Shown: positions 8,801 to 17,272 of the stretch, one piece after another
Position numbering within the stretch: position 1 is the stretch's first letter
Layout: the number at the start of each line of letters is the position of its first letter
From: Balneolales bacterium
GTDB taxonomy: Bacteria > Bacteroidota > Rhodothermia > Balneolales > Cyclonatronaceae
Direction of reading: 5' to 3'
DNA: 60,658 nucleotides
NCBI GenBank assembly: GCA_020832405.1
Contig: JAFIET010000015.1
Location: forward strand, 1-60,658
Program-made: the position numbers and the translations under genes
The notes under the pieces: model-generated
The model's input: only the letters and a program-made list of their open reading frames with translations
What the model was told of the DNA's origin: nothing
Database searches by the model: none

Positions 8801-9051
8801 ACGAATTGATTCTGTTTACGAACCTTACACCTGGCACGAAATAAGCTTAATGAAGTGTGAGCTGTTTGCAGGAACGGAGTTGCTTAAATGCCTTTCATTT
8901 GAGGTTTTTAGGCAACACATAAATTGTTGGCAAAACCTATCGAATAAATTAAACAAATAAACGGTAAGTACCATATCTGAATTATTTTAAACGGCTACTT
9001 TTCCAATAGCACAATTATCATTCAATCCTATTTTCCCTAACCAAAGTACTT

Positions 9052-10614
9052 ATGAGCAGCCCATTCAGCACAGAAGTGCAACTACAGATTAAACAGCGAG
9101 GTTTAACTACTGAAGAAGCCGAGCGGCAGCTTTCTCTTTTCCGCGCGGGAATCCCGCCGCTCCGGCTTCACAGGGCCGCAACCATTGGTGACGGCATTTT
9201 AAAGCTCAGTGAAGCGGAACAACAGGCGCTCGCCCTTTCCTTCGAGCAGGCTCTTGAGGATGCTGACCTCAAAATTATGAAGTTTGTTCCTGCATCAGGA
9301 GCTGCCTCTCGTATGTTTAAAAACCTTGAATACATGGTAAATACCTATCCGGAAGTTACCCCTGAGGTTTTGGCAGCAGATGATGCAAACTGCCGCTTTG
9401 CGAAAACTTTTATCGATAACCTAAGTCGTTTTGCTTTCAAAGACGCTTTGTTTCAGTCTATGAAGGATGAGGGCCTTGAGCCCGAAGCCCTGCTTGCTGC
9501 AGGAAGCTTCCGCCCTTTCATTGCATTCACCCTTGGTAAACCGGGCCTCGGTTATTCCAACATCCCGAAAGCACTGATTCAGTTTCACCGTAATTCAGAA
9601 ACCGGTGAAGTGAGAACTTCTCTCGAGGAGCATTTTTCGGAGGGCGCACAGTATGCTGCCGGATCTGATTGTAAGGTAAACCTTCACTTTACGGTTTCAC
9701 CGGAATTTGAACAGGCTTTACTTACAGAAGCCGAAGCCATAAAAAAACGGTTTGGGAAAAGCGGGTTTTCATTTGAAGTTTCCCTTTCGAATCAGATGCC
9801 TTCAACCGATACACTGGCTGTTGATGAAGACAATGCCCCTTTTACCGATGAAAACGGTAACATTCTGTTCCGGCCCGGCGGGCACGGGGCGCTGCTTGAA
9901 AACCTCAACCGACTCGATGCCGATATCGTTTTCATCAAAAACATAGACAATGTTGTGCCCGACACGCTCAAACCGGACACCATTTTGTGGAAGAAGGTTC
10001 TTGGCGGCCTGCTGATCGGGTTGCGCACCAAAGTTTTCGAAGCGGTTGCCGCCCTTGAATCCGATGCACACGTGCAGGCGCACGACTCGGCCGCCTCACT
10101 TTGTACGGATACCCTGAACCTGAGCCTACCGGATGATTTTGCCGGGTTGGGTGCTGAAGACAAACGTGACACCCTGCTAAGCCTGCTGAACCGGCCTGTT
10201 CGCGTATGCGGAATGGTAAAAAATGAAGGCGAACCGGGAGGAGGACCTTTTTGGATTGATAAGAAATCAGCCGTAAACAAACTTCAGATCGTTGAATCCT
10301 CACAGATGGATACATCTGACTCTCAGCAGATGGAGCTTGTACAGCAGGCAACGCATTTCAACCCGGTTGATCTCGTTTGCAGCCTTACAGATGCAAATGG
10401 CAGCTCTTTTAACCTTGATTCGTTCACAGATCCGGAAACAGCATTCATTGCGTCCAAATCCTACGACGGCCGCGCCCTTAAAGCGCTTGAGCGGCCCGGC
10501 CTTTGGAACGGAGCCATGGCTGAGTGGATCACCTTGTTCGTTGAAGTACCCGTAAGCACCTTCAACCCCGTGAAAACCGTGAACGACCTGCTCCGCCCTA
10601 CCCATCAGGATTAA
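9052..10614 (+). CDS. DUF4301 family protein, nucleotidyltransferase-like signatures
   Basis: A 520-residue soluble protein with no signal peptide. I recognise it as DUF4301, a family common in Bacteroidota-related bacteria. Residues about 80-93 read FVPASGAASRMFK, which resembles the nucleotide-binding GxG..R(M) loop of sugar-nucleotide pyrophosphorylases. About residues 272-300, FRPGGHGALLENL and FIKNIDNVVPD resemble the G-G/N-GD-G and VDN blocks of UDP-sugar pyrophosphorylases. This suggests a GT-A-like nucleotidyltransferase fold. That inference comes from motif reading alone; the reaction is unknown. The gene stands alone, divergent from the STAS/PP2C pair. Confidence 0.8.
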   Translation: MSSPFSTEVQLQIKQRGLTTEEAERQLSLFRAGIPPLRLHRAATIGDGILKLSEAEQQALALSFEQALEDADLKIMKFVPASGAASRMFKNLEYMVNTYPEVTPEVLAADDANCRFAKTFIDNLSRFAFKDALFQSMKDEGLEPEALLAAGSFRPFIAFTLGKPGLGYSNIPKALIQFHRNSETGEVRTSLEEHFSEGAQYAAGSDCKVNLHFTVSPEFEQALLTEAEAIKKRFGKSGFSFEVSLSNQMPSTDTLAVDEDNAPFTDENGNILFRPGGHGALLENLNRLDADIVFIKNIDNVVPDTLKPDTILWKKVLGGLLIGLRTKVFEAVAALESDAHVQAHDSAASLCTDTLNLSLPDDFAGLGAEDKRDTLLSLLNRPVRVCGMVKNEGEPGGGPFWIDKKSAVNKLQIVESSQMDTSDSQQMELVQQATHFNPVDLVCSLTDANGSSFNLDSFTDPETAFIASKSYDGRALKALERPGLWNGAMAEWITLFVEVPVSTFNPVKTVNDLLRPTHQD

Positions 10615-10648
10615 CACAGGCCCTGATTAAGGCTAAATGCTTGCAGGA

Positions 10649-10685
10649 GGGGGGAATACTCCGTTTTTTTCGGGATGTGCCCCCC
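10649..10685. terminator. G/C-run hairpin between convergent genes
   Basis: A GGGGGG run and a CCCCCC run flank a CCG-T7-CGG core between the converging DUF4301 and 157-residue-protein genes. Read on the plus strand, a short GGAG/CTCC stem followed by seven T residues also looks like a simple terminator for DUF4301. The exact pairing is uncertain. Confidence 0.4.
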
Positions 10686-10692
10686 GTTTTAC

Positions 10693-11166
10693 TTACAAGC
10701 GTTCTTCACATTCCCCTTTCAGGGTATAGGGATTCACGGCACCGGTAATTCTGCTGTTGACTGTGAGATGGCCAATCACCCTTCCATTTTTGATAATTCG
10801 GGGTGGTTTCAGGGCATTGGGATTCATTGCGGAGTAAGCTGAAAAGCGGCTGCCAAAAGTGCCGTTAGAATTCCAGACCGATTCTCTTGAAAACCGGCTC
10901 CCGTGCCTGCCGCTGCTGTTAAATATCGAATCAGTTCGAAAACGATTTGTGATGCGGCCAAGCGTAGTTTCTGCATCATCCTGCCCTGTAACTTCGCTGC
11001 CGTTGAGCTGCAAGCAAAAGAATTGGGCCTGTACCGGATTAACCGGGGCTGACAATAACAGAGATACGGTTAGCATAAGTGCCGGCACCCGTAGCAGGCC
11101 ACTCAAATTATTCCTGAATTCAAATCGTGCAAAAGCAAAAACCTTTATTATAAAAGTGCCGGACAT
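10693..11166 (-). CDS. Secreted small protein with three DSxFN...GSRFS-type repeats
   Basis: A 157-residue protein of unknown function. Two hydrophobic stretches near residues 20-47 end at PVQAQ and suggest a signal peptide; a shorter product starting at the internal ATG near residue 31 is possible. The mature part holds three tandem units of about 15 residues: DSIFN..GRHGSRFS, ESVWN..GTFGSRFS and YSAMNPNALKPPRI. A short beta-like tail, NGRVIGHLTVN, follows. This layout recalls small periplasmic or secreted proteins of unassigned role. The gene converges on DUF4301, and the following gene on the same strand starts independently. Confidence 0.65.
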   Translation of the reverse strand: MSGTFIIKVFAFARFEFRNNLSGLLRVPALMLTVSLLLSAPVNPVQAQFFCLQLNGSEVTGQDDAETTLGRITNRFRTDSIFNSSGRHGSRFSRESVWNSNGTFGSRFSAYSAMNPNALKPPRIIKNGRVIGHLTVNSRITGAVNPYTLKGECEERL

Positions 11167-11205
11167 AAAAGAAATGGTTTGCTAATTAAAAAAACCGGGC
11201 GGGCC

Positions 11206-11730
11206 CTATTTAAAGCGAAGCTCCCGAAAAGCAAGCAGCATAAAAAATGTAGCCAACCCGATTAGCAAAACTGCAATTACATCCCCCTGGGTAATACCGT
11301 CAAACTGATTAAAGTAATAAAGGGTAGGTCCTTTCAGCCAGGCAGGGGGGTCAAAAACAATCATCGCTGAAGCCAGGCCAATAAACGCGATACCAAGAAA
11401 GATCAGAAGCCATGCGTGCAGGGTGCGTCGTTTGCGTTTTACGCGCTGTGCATCATCAGAATTCAGCCGGGCATTTTCGAGCAAAAACAGCACTTCATCC
11501 AAAACCTCTTCGCGACCGCCTTTGTTTTTTTGCTCCTGAACCTTACGGCTAATGGTTTTAAAGTGCTTATCTGAATTATCGCGGGCTTTTTCGACTTCCT
11601 TTTGGGCATCGTCGCTGGTGAAATAAGTCGATTCCAGCAATCGCAGGGCATCGTCAACCGATTTTTCGCGGCTCGACGTATCATTGAGCTTTAAACGGAA
11701 GGCATCAAAAGATTTTTTCGGATCTGGCAT
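11206..11730 (-). CDS. Uncharacterised protein with duplicated LLExxxxxSDDAQ motif and two C-terminal TM helices
   Basis: A 174-residue protein that I cannot assign to a named family. The N-terminal 100 residues are charged and helical and contain two copies of one motif, LLESTYFTSDDAQ (about residues 31-43) and LLENARLNSDDAQ (about 83-95). Two membrane segments follow (about 108-126 and 150-168), separated by a short loop with aromatic residues, and a basic C-terminus. It would sit in the inner membrane with a cytoplasmic helical head. The repeat suggests two equivalent helical hairpins that might bind a partner. It is 39 bases upstream of the 157-residue secreted protein on the same strand. 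Confidence 0.6.
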   Translation of the reverse strand: MPDPKKSFDAFRLKLNDTSSREKSVDDALRLLESTYFTSDDAQKEVEKARDNSDKHFKTISRKVQEQKNKGGREEVLDEVLFLLENARLNSDDAQRVKRKRRTLHAWLLIFLGIAFIGLASAMIVFDPPAWLKGPTLYYFNQFDGITQGDVIAVLLIGLATFFMLLAFRELRFK

Positions 11731-12058
11731 CAGGAGGTAACACTATTGAACGGAATCTGCAAAACAACTGTCAGATAAGCCTGGTGTGTATTGCCGGAAC
11801 AAATTAAATACCCAATTACAAAAACCGGCAAATTTATTTTTTTAAGATTTAATCTAACATCAGAATTAATGTAAGGCTTTTTTTTATAATCGGGAAGGTT
11901 GAGCCGGTTTGTTCATCGTTTTTGAGGGCCGATTAAACGAATAGTTATTCGGAAAGGATTACTTCGTTGATGTTGCCATTGTTTTTTATAAATTAAATAA
12001 CGCTTCATTCTGAAACAGGCTCCGCCCTCACCCACCTTACTAAGCTTACGCCCCTGTT
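11731..12058. other. Divergent intergenic region, 328 bp
   Basis: An A/T-rich stretch between a minus-strand membrane protein and the plus-strand glycosyltransferase. It must hold both promoters. It contains a T8 run near 11878-11886 and A/T-rich blocks near 11830-11850 and 11980-12000, but I could not settle on any -33/-7 pair. I found no RNA gene or repeat. Confidence 0.6.
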
Positions 12059-13288
12059 ATGTCCGATTCTCTGCCTCTGAATGCTCAGATTCCTGTAGTA
12101 ATGATCAGCATGAGCCGGTGGGATGGTGATTTTTCATCCGCGGCATGGTCAATTGCCCGCACATTCGCGGCAAAACAGCCGGTAATTTATGTGGATTACC
12201 CCTACACCTTCACCGATTACCTGCGTGAGCGAAGTAAGCCATCGGTTCAGAATCGTAAAAATGCGCTGCTGTTCGGGCGCGGCGGTCTGAAAAAGCTGGA
12301 TCAGTTTGCCCCTCATTTGTACGCCCTCACCCCTCCCCTTATGGCACCCTGCAACAGTTTCGACGAAGGCTGGCTGTACAACAGGCTTCAGACCCGCAAC
12401 AATGAGGTGCTGGCACGGAGTATTCTTAAAGCGCTTAAAGAGCTGGGGCATAAAGAATTTGTGTTTTATAACTCTTTCAATCCGCTTTACCTCACCACGC
12501 TTCCGGCCTGGTTTAAGCCTGTAGCCGTGCTGTATCAGTCGCGTGATAACATCCGGGCCCTTGAGCCTTACCTGCGCAAGCACGGGGCAGCCGGCGAAAT
12601 TACGGCCATCCAAAACGCGGATGTGAGCTTTGCTACTTCGCGGCAGCTGCAGCGCGATCTCACGGAGCTTTCGGGGGATGAGGTCGAGTACCTGCCGAAC
12701 GCGGCAAGCTTCGGCACCTTTCGGAAGGCTTTTGAGGATGAGCTGCCCGTGCCGGCTGATATCGCGCACATCGCGCGGCCGATTATCGGCTACACCGGCA
12801 ACATCTGTCACCGGCAGAATTATGAGATCATCAAACGGGTGTGCGAGGTTCACTCCGACAAAAACGTGGTGCTTGTAGGGCCGAGAAACCACGCCGGTCA
12901 TACCGATATCGACCTTGATGCCATCCCCAACCTGCACTTCCCCGGTTCTAAAAAAATCGACGAGCTGCCGGCCTACCTCGCGCACTTCGACGCGCTCATC
13001 CTGCCGTTTATCTGCAACGAGGTAACCAAGAGCATTTACCCCCTAAAAATTAACGAGTACCTGGCTTCGGGCAAGCCCGTAATTGCAACGCCTTTTTCCG
13101 AGGACATCGAATCATTCGGGGATGTGATCTCGCTCGCCGAAGGCCCCGATGCTTTCGCAGATGCCATAACGGAAGCACTCGAAACCAACACCCCGGAAAA
13201 AGCCAGAAAACGTTACGAAAGGGCCTCCCAAAACACCTGGGAAGACCGCGTAGCACGGATTCGGGAGTGGATGGGGGAAGTGATGTAA
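12059..13288 (+). CDS. GT4-like glycosyltransferase
   Basis: A 409-residue cytoplasmic protein with a two-lobed GT-B layout. The N-terminal lobe has VVMISMSRWDGDF and IYVDYPY. A mid-chain IIGYTGNICHRQNY starts the nucleotide-sugar-binding lobe. The C-terminal signature has LPFICNE followed by KINEYLASGKPVIATPF, the conserved Glu-containing donor-binding segment of GT4 enzymes. It would transfer a sugar during surface polysaccharide assembly. It is transcribed divergently from the rest of the exopolysaccharide locus, whose last gene converges on it. The donor and acceptor sugars cannot be deduced. Confidence 0.88.
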   Translation: MSDSLPLNAQIPVVMISMSRWDGDFSSAAWSIARTFAAKQPVIYVDYPYTFTDYLRERSKPSVQNRKNALLFGRGGLKKLDQFAPHLYALTPPLMAPCNSFDEGWLYNRLQTRNNEVLARSILKALKELGHKEFVFYNSFNPLYLTTLPAWFKPVAVLYQSRDNIRALEPYLRKHGAAGEITAIQNADVSFATSRQLQRDLTELSGDEVEYLPNAASFGTFRKAFEDELPVPADIAHIARPIIGYTGNICHRQNYEIIKRVCEVHSDKNVVLVGPRNHAGHTDIDLDAIPNLHFPGSKKIDELPAYLAHFDALILPFICNEVTKSIYPLKINEYLASGKPVIATPFSEDIESFGDVISLAEGPDAFADAITEALETNTPEKARKRYERASQNTWEDRVARIREWMGEVM

Positions 13289-13533
13289 GAAACCGGAAAA
13301 TAGGGTCCTCAAAAACGTGGCATAGATAACCATATTTTTGGGTTCCCGAATTACAATTATATCTAAAACCATAAGGCCGGGAAACCTGCCACTTAGCCCT
13401 ACTACTCAAATAATCTTTCAGATATTCTGAAAGAGTGGCGTAAATGCTGTCTCAATTGATATATAAGTACAAGCTTTATTTTCTGTCAGTTTAGTCTTAT
13501 CTAACCCGATTATCTATCCGGCAAGAAGAAAAA

Positions 13534-14415
13534 TCAACCTTCATTGACAATACGCTCCCGCATATATTGGGCAACTTTCTCTTCCTTACAAAAAGCCTCA
13601 TAGTAGTTCAGCGTAGCCAAATGTAGTGCATTTAACTTTACCGGGTCACGCAAAAGCTTTCCGACCCTGAATGGCAAAGTGAGCCAGTTTACGCTTTTCA
13701 GACCGGGAAAATCAGCGTAAAACCAGTAATTATAAAGCGGTGCCGTCAGTACAATATTCCCGTACTTGCATGCTTCAAAAAAACGGTAGGTATTATTTGA
13801 CTGATGCCCTTCGGGCACAAGAGCAATTTTGGCATCCATCAGGCTTTTTGAATATTCATCTGGGCTAAGGTCGCCGGTAAATCGCCGCACAAGTTTAAAA
13901 TTAGTTTTCACCTTATTTCTTAAAAAAAGGCGGGTCCACAGCTCATAAAATTTTACCCCTGCTGCGAAAACCAAACGACGCCTGTGTACATTACCGGAGA
14001 AGAAAACGTCAACAGGTCTGTCTTCAATGGAAACAATGGCCTGTTCAATTAATGAGCCGTTGTACCCCAAGGGAATCGCAAAGCAGTTTTCAGGAGCATT
14101 ATCCGGCAGGTAGGGAGTAAAGACAGCTTTTGCCTCACAAATTTCAGCAGGTATCAGATGATTTTCATTAGACAAATAAATCACAATATCCTGTCCTCCG
14201 AATGTATACGCATACGGCTTTGACGCGCTAATTACGTACCAGTTATACGTATAAAAATCATCCCACAGTACCAGCTGCTCAAATATGTTGGAAAGATAAA
14301 CCTGTTCGAAAGGGTGAACCTTGCCGGCAGGCAGAGGTTTGTAGTTCATCTTTACTTTTAAATCTTTTTCCAGCCGGGTGTACCGGTCCAGATAGGAAAC
14401 ATTGTAATCCGTCAT
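13534..14415 (-). CDS. Exostosin-like / GT family glycosyltransferase
   Basis: A 293-residue protein with exostosin-like features: AIPLGYNGSL, PVDVFFSGNVHRRR, then KSLMDAKIALVPEGHQSNNTYR and FFEACKYGNIVL, the usual donor-site segment in which a Ser/Asn-rich loop precedes a Glu on a helix. No membrane segment is present. It is the last gene of the minus-strand exopolysaccharide run, 122 bases after the pyruvyl transferase. It probably adds a sugar to the repeat unit in the cytoplasm. The family call rests on motifs and is less sure than for the other glycosyltransferases. Confidence 0.7.
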   Translation of the reverse strand: MTDYNVSYLDRYTRLEKDLKVKMNYKPLPAGKVHPFEQVYLSNIFEQLVLWDDFYTYNWYVISASKPYAYTFGGQDIVIYLSNENHLIPAEICEAKAVFTPYLPDNAPENCFAIPLGYNGSLIEQAIVSIEDRPVDVFFSGNVHRRRLVFAAGVKFYELWTRLFLRNKVKTNFKLVRRFTGDLSPDEYSKSLMDAKIALVPEGHQSNNTYRFFEACKYGNIVLTAPLYNYWFYADFPGLKSVNWLTLPFRVGKLLRDPVKLNALHLATLNYYEAFCKEEKVAQYMRERIVNEG

Positions 14416-14537
14416 ATCCGATTTCTTTGAATTAATTAGGTGCGTTGCGAACTGCTTTCAATATTTGGCTACAGTCAGGATTCCGGGCCTACATTCATCA
14501 GATGTTGTGAAAACCCGGCAGATCATTGAGTCGGGCA

Positions 14538-15758
14538 TCACAAAAAATCAAATACCCCTGCATTTTTTGCTTTTAGCTCGGGCAGGGTTTTATTGATTTT
14601 TGCTTCGATTTCATTTTTGCTGCTTTCAAGCTCGCCAAACAGCTGCAGCACATACTGCGCGTTCATGTCTTTGTGTTCAACAACAAAATGCTCGAGCTCG
14701 AAGAGGGCGAAGAGCTCACGGTATTTATGGCTCCAGCTGATGGCCATACAGGCAATGCCGAGGCTCAGGGCAAAAATAAGGCTGTGGAAACGGGACGCAA
14801 TCAGCAGATCAGTTTCCCGGATTACGGCCTTAATTTCTTCTGCTGAGCGATACCCGCTTATCAGGGTGATGTTCTCCTGACCCGAAATAGCGTCGTAAAG
14901 TGTTTTGCACAGGTAGGCGTCGTCCCGATCTGCAGAGCCTTCCGGACGGATTTCGTTGGGGATGAGCACGATGTGGTAGCTGTTTTTCAGGCTTTCGATT
15001 ACATCGAGCAACAGCTTCAGGTACTCGTTTTCACGACCGCGCTCCGGGTATTTTTCGTAGATGCGCATATTGGGCGAAATGCCCAGCACCGGCCGGTCGA
15101 GCGGATTTTCGTAACCGCAGCTTTTCAGAATTTCTTTACCGTCGAGGGTAGGGATCGGAAAATGGAAAGCAATGTCAGGCAGCAGGTAAACCTCTTTGGC
15201 AGGTTTCAGCAGCAGGTTGGCCAGGTAGGTACGGCTCACCTCATCGCGGGCGAAAAAAGTATCGGTGCGGGTGAGCATTTTCCGACAGTTTTCAGCCACC
15301 TGATGGTCTTTAAAGCTGCCCCAGGCCTGTGGCATAAAAATATAGGGGGCATCAACCATTTCGCAATAATCCATCACTTTCATGGTCTCAAGCGGCTGAA
15401 TGTACCCGCCTTTATCGCCGTAGGCAAAGCCGCTTGCATCAATTGCCGTTTTCAGGTTTTTGATTTGGCTGAGCTTTTCAACCGGGGTATAATCGGCGTA
15501 AGGCTTAGACTTTAGCCGAAATATTTTCCTCAGTTTGCCGGCTACTTTCCCCAAAAAAACAGACAGGGAGGAACGGTCAACATACAGGGGTACAATGCCC
15601 TGAGTGCTGGCAAGTTCAGCTTCGTTTTCGTGGCAAATGGCATAGATTACAGCATTATCATAGCGCTGTAAGATCTGATGCTGCACGGTTTTAAGCATTG
15701 CTTCAGCGCCTTTGTTTGTGAAATTGGCACCTACAATCAGAAATGATGGCTTACTCAT
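14538..15758 (-). CDS. Polysaccharide pyruvyl transferase family protein
   Basis: A 406-residue protein starting SFLIVGANFTNKGAEAML, the typical nucleotide-like N-terminal motif of the polysaccharide pyruvyl transferase (CsaB/WcaK) family. Further signatures are DASGFAYGDKGGY, FMPQAWGSF, LGISPNMRIYEK and a C-terminal ASRFHSLIFALSLGIACMAIS. These enzymes move pyruvate from phosphoenolpyruvate onto a sugar as a ketal, adding negative charge to the polymer. The start overlaps the flippase stop by 4 bases (ATGA), which indicates translational coupling. The product polymer is therefore likely anionic. Confidence 0.92.
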   Translation of the reverse strand: MSKPSFLIVGANFTNKGAEAMLKTVQHQILQRYDNAVIYAICHENEAELASTQGIVPLYVDRSSLSVFLGKVAGKLRKIFRLKSKPYADYTPVEKLSQIKNLKTAIDASGFAYGDKGGYIQPLETMKVMDYCEMVDAPYIFMPQAWGSFKDHQVAENCRKMLTRTDTFFARDEVSRTYLANLLLKPAKEVYLLPDIAFHFPIPTLDGKEILKSCGYENPLDRPVLGISPNMRIYEKYPERGRENEYLKLLLDVIESLKNSYHIVLIPNEIRPEGSADRDDAYLCKTLYDAISGQENITLISGYRSAEEIKAVIRETDLLIASRFHSLIFALSLGIACMAISWSHKYRELFALFELEHFVVEHKDMNAQYVLQLFGELESSKNEIEAKINKTLPELKAKNAGVFDFL

Positions 15759-17272
15759 AGTTTTTTGTTTAACAGTGATTTAACAAGATCAACAATTCCC
15801 AGAATCCGCGTTCGCTGCGCCTGCATCGGAAACCAAAGTCCGAAATACAGCAGGCCGTAAAATACAGCATACAGCATAATTCCGGCGAACAGATTAAGCT
15901 GGAGGTTTAGTGACACCAGCCAGTACAAGCCGGCTGCTGAAAGTATTGAAATTACAGCAGGTGCCGCAATGGTTTGGAAAAAATCAATAACCCTCACAGG
16001 CGTGTCTTTGAAACAGTACATCAAAGAGGGCACGAGAATGACATAATTTACGATGGCATAGCCAATTACAAGGCCGTTCAGGCCGCCATAATAGATCCCG
16101 ACTACGAAAGCGATGGTAACGAAAACCGCATTCCAAAGGCCCCAGAAGAAAAAGCGTGTGGAGAGGCCGCAGGAAATCATCACCATGCCGCGGGTACTGG
16201 CCGTCGGCTGAATAAAGGCCGTGATGGCCAGCAATTTAAATATGATGGCGGCCTCAACCCAGTTAGGGCCCAGCAGGAAAAGGATGATGTCATCAGCTGT
16301 GATGAACAGGAACGCCACTATCGGCATGGAAAAGAATGCAAGCAGAAAAAGATACTGCTCGTAATAATGGCGGTATTTTCCCGGCTGAGTATGAAGCGAG
16401 CTCAGGGCCGGGGTCGCAACGGCGTTAAGCGGATCACGGAGCTGCGTGATGGGCAGCATCAGCAGCTGATAGGCTTTGGCATACAAGCCAAGCGCATCCG
16501 AACCGATGTGCCGGCCAATCAGGATGTTATCCAGATTCCGGGAGAAATAGTTGATCATGTTGAAGCCCGAAATGCCTGCGCCAAAGCCGATAAAATCTTT
16601 GATTGAGCGGTCAATACCAGTCCAGTTTGGGCGCCAGTCGCAGCGGAACCATAGCAGCACGGCAGCAATGCCGGGGTTCAGCACGTTTATGGCAACGAGG
16701 GCCCAGTATCCGTAGCCGGCGTAGGCCATCCACAGAGCAGGCATAAGGCTGAAAAATGAGGCTGCAATGGTAATTTCTGACAACTCCTTGAATTTCATCT
16801 GCCGGCTGAGCAGCGCCTGATGCTGCGTGGAGAGGCCACCAAAAATGGCCGCGAGCGAGTAGTAAAACGTGATGCCAAGCAGCAGCGGCTCATCATAGAA
16901 CCAAACCAGCAGCGGCCCCATCGCAACTATGGCAACGGCAAGCAGAATACTAACAAAGAAATTGAACCAGAATACCATGCTCACCAGGCGCTGATTCAGC
17001 CCGTCCATCTGTATAATGGCCTGCGCCATCCCCAGGTCTTTGAACATGAGGATGAAGCCGGTGAAGGAGGTCACCATGGCAACAAGGCCGTAATCAGCCG
17101 GCAGGAGCAGCCGGGCCAGAAAAATGGTCGTTACGATGTTGATGGTAAATGAAAACAGCTGCGCCCCGACCGTTCGCAGGCCTCCTTTTACGGACTTCCC
17201 CTTCAGGTCCTCACCGAGATGGTCCCGGTCGAACCATTTTTGCATCGGGTCAGGCGCCGGCGGATGCGTCAC
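15755..17272 (-). CDS. Wzx/WzxC-type polysaccharide flippase
   Basis: A 505-residue polytopic protein with about 12-14 membrane helices. GGLRTVGAQLFSF near residue 32 and FLARLLLPADYGLVAM are typical of the WzxC/PST polysaccharide transporter family, as is RNLDNILIGRHIGSDALGLY in the middle. It would flip lipid-linked oligosaccharide repeat units from the cytoplasmic to the periplasmic face of the inner membrane, supplying the Wzy-like polymerase encoded upstream. Its start lies 23 bases inside the end of the nitroreductase gene and its stop overlaps the pyruvyl transferase start, so the three genes are tightly coupled. Confidence 0.93.
   Translation of the reverse strand: MTHPPAPDPMQKWFDRDHLGEDLKGKSVKGGLRTVGAQLFSFTINIVTTIFLARLLLPADYGLVAMVTSFTGFILMFKDLGMAQAIIQMDGLNQRLVSMVFWFNFFVSILLAVAIVAMGPLLVWFYDEPLLLGITFYYSLAAIFGGLSTQHQALLSRQMKFKELSEITIAASFFSLMPALWMAYAGYGYWALVAINVLNPGIAAVLLWFRCDWRPNWTGIDRSIKDFIGFGAGISGFNMINYFSRNLDNILIGRHIGSDALGLYAKAYQLLMLPITQLRDPLNAVATPALSSLHTQPGKYRHYYEQYLFLLAFFSMPIVAFLFITADDIILFLLGPNWVEAAIIFKLLAITAFIQPTASTRGMVMISCGLSTRFFFWGLWNAVFVTIAFVVGIYYGGLNGLVIGYAIVNYVILVPSLMYCFKDTPVRVIDFFQTIAAPAVISILSAAGLYWLVSLNLQLNLFAGIMLYAVFYGLLYFGLWFPMQAQRTRILGIVDLVKSLLNKKL

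Noticed and set aside
8801-9051. Possible divergent promoter region between STAS and DUF4301 genes
   Set aside because: It must hold promoters, but I could not identify a -33/-7 pair or operator with enough support to list.
12149-12985. 278-codon open frame antisense to the divergent GT4 gene
   Set aside because: The plus strand carries clear GT4 motifs; the antisense product has no recognisable features.
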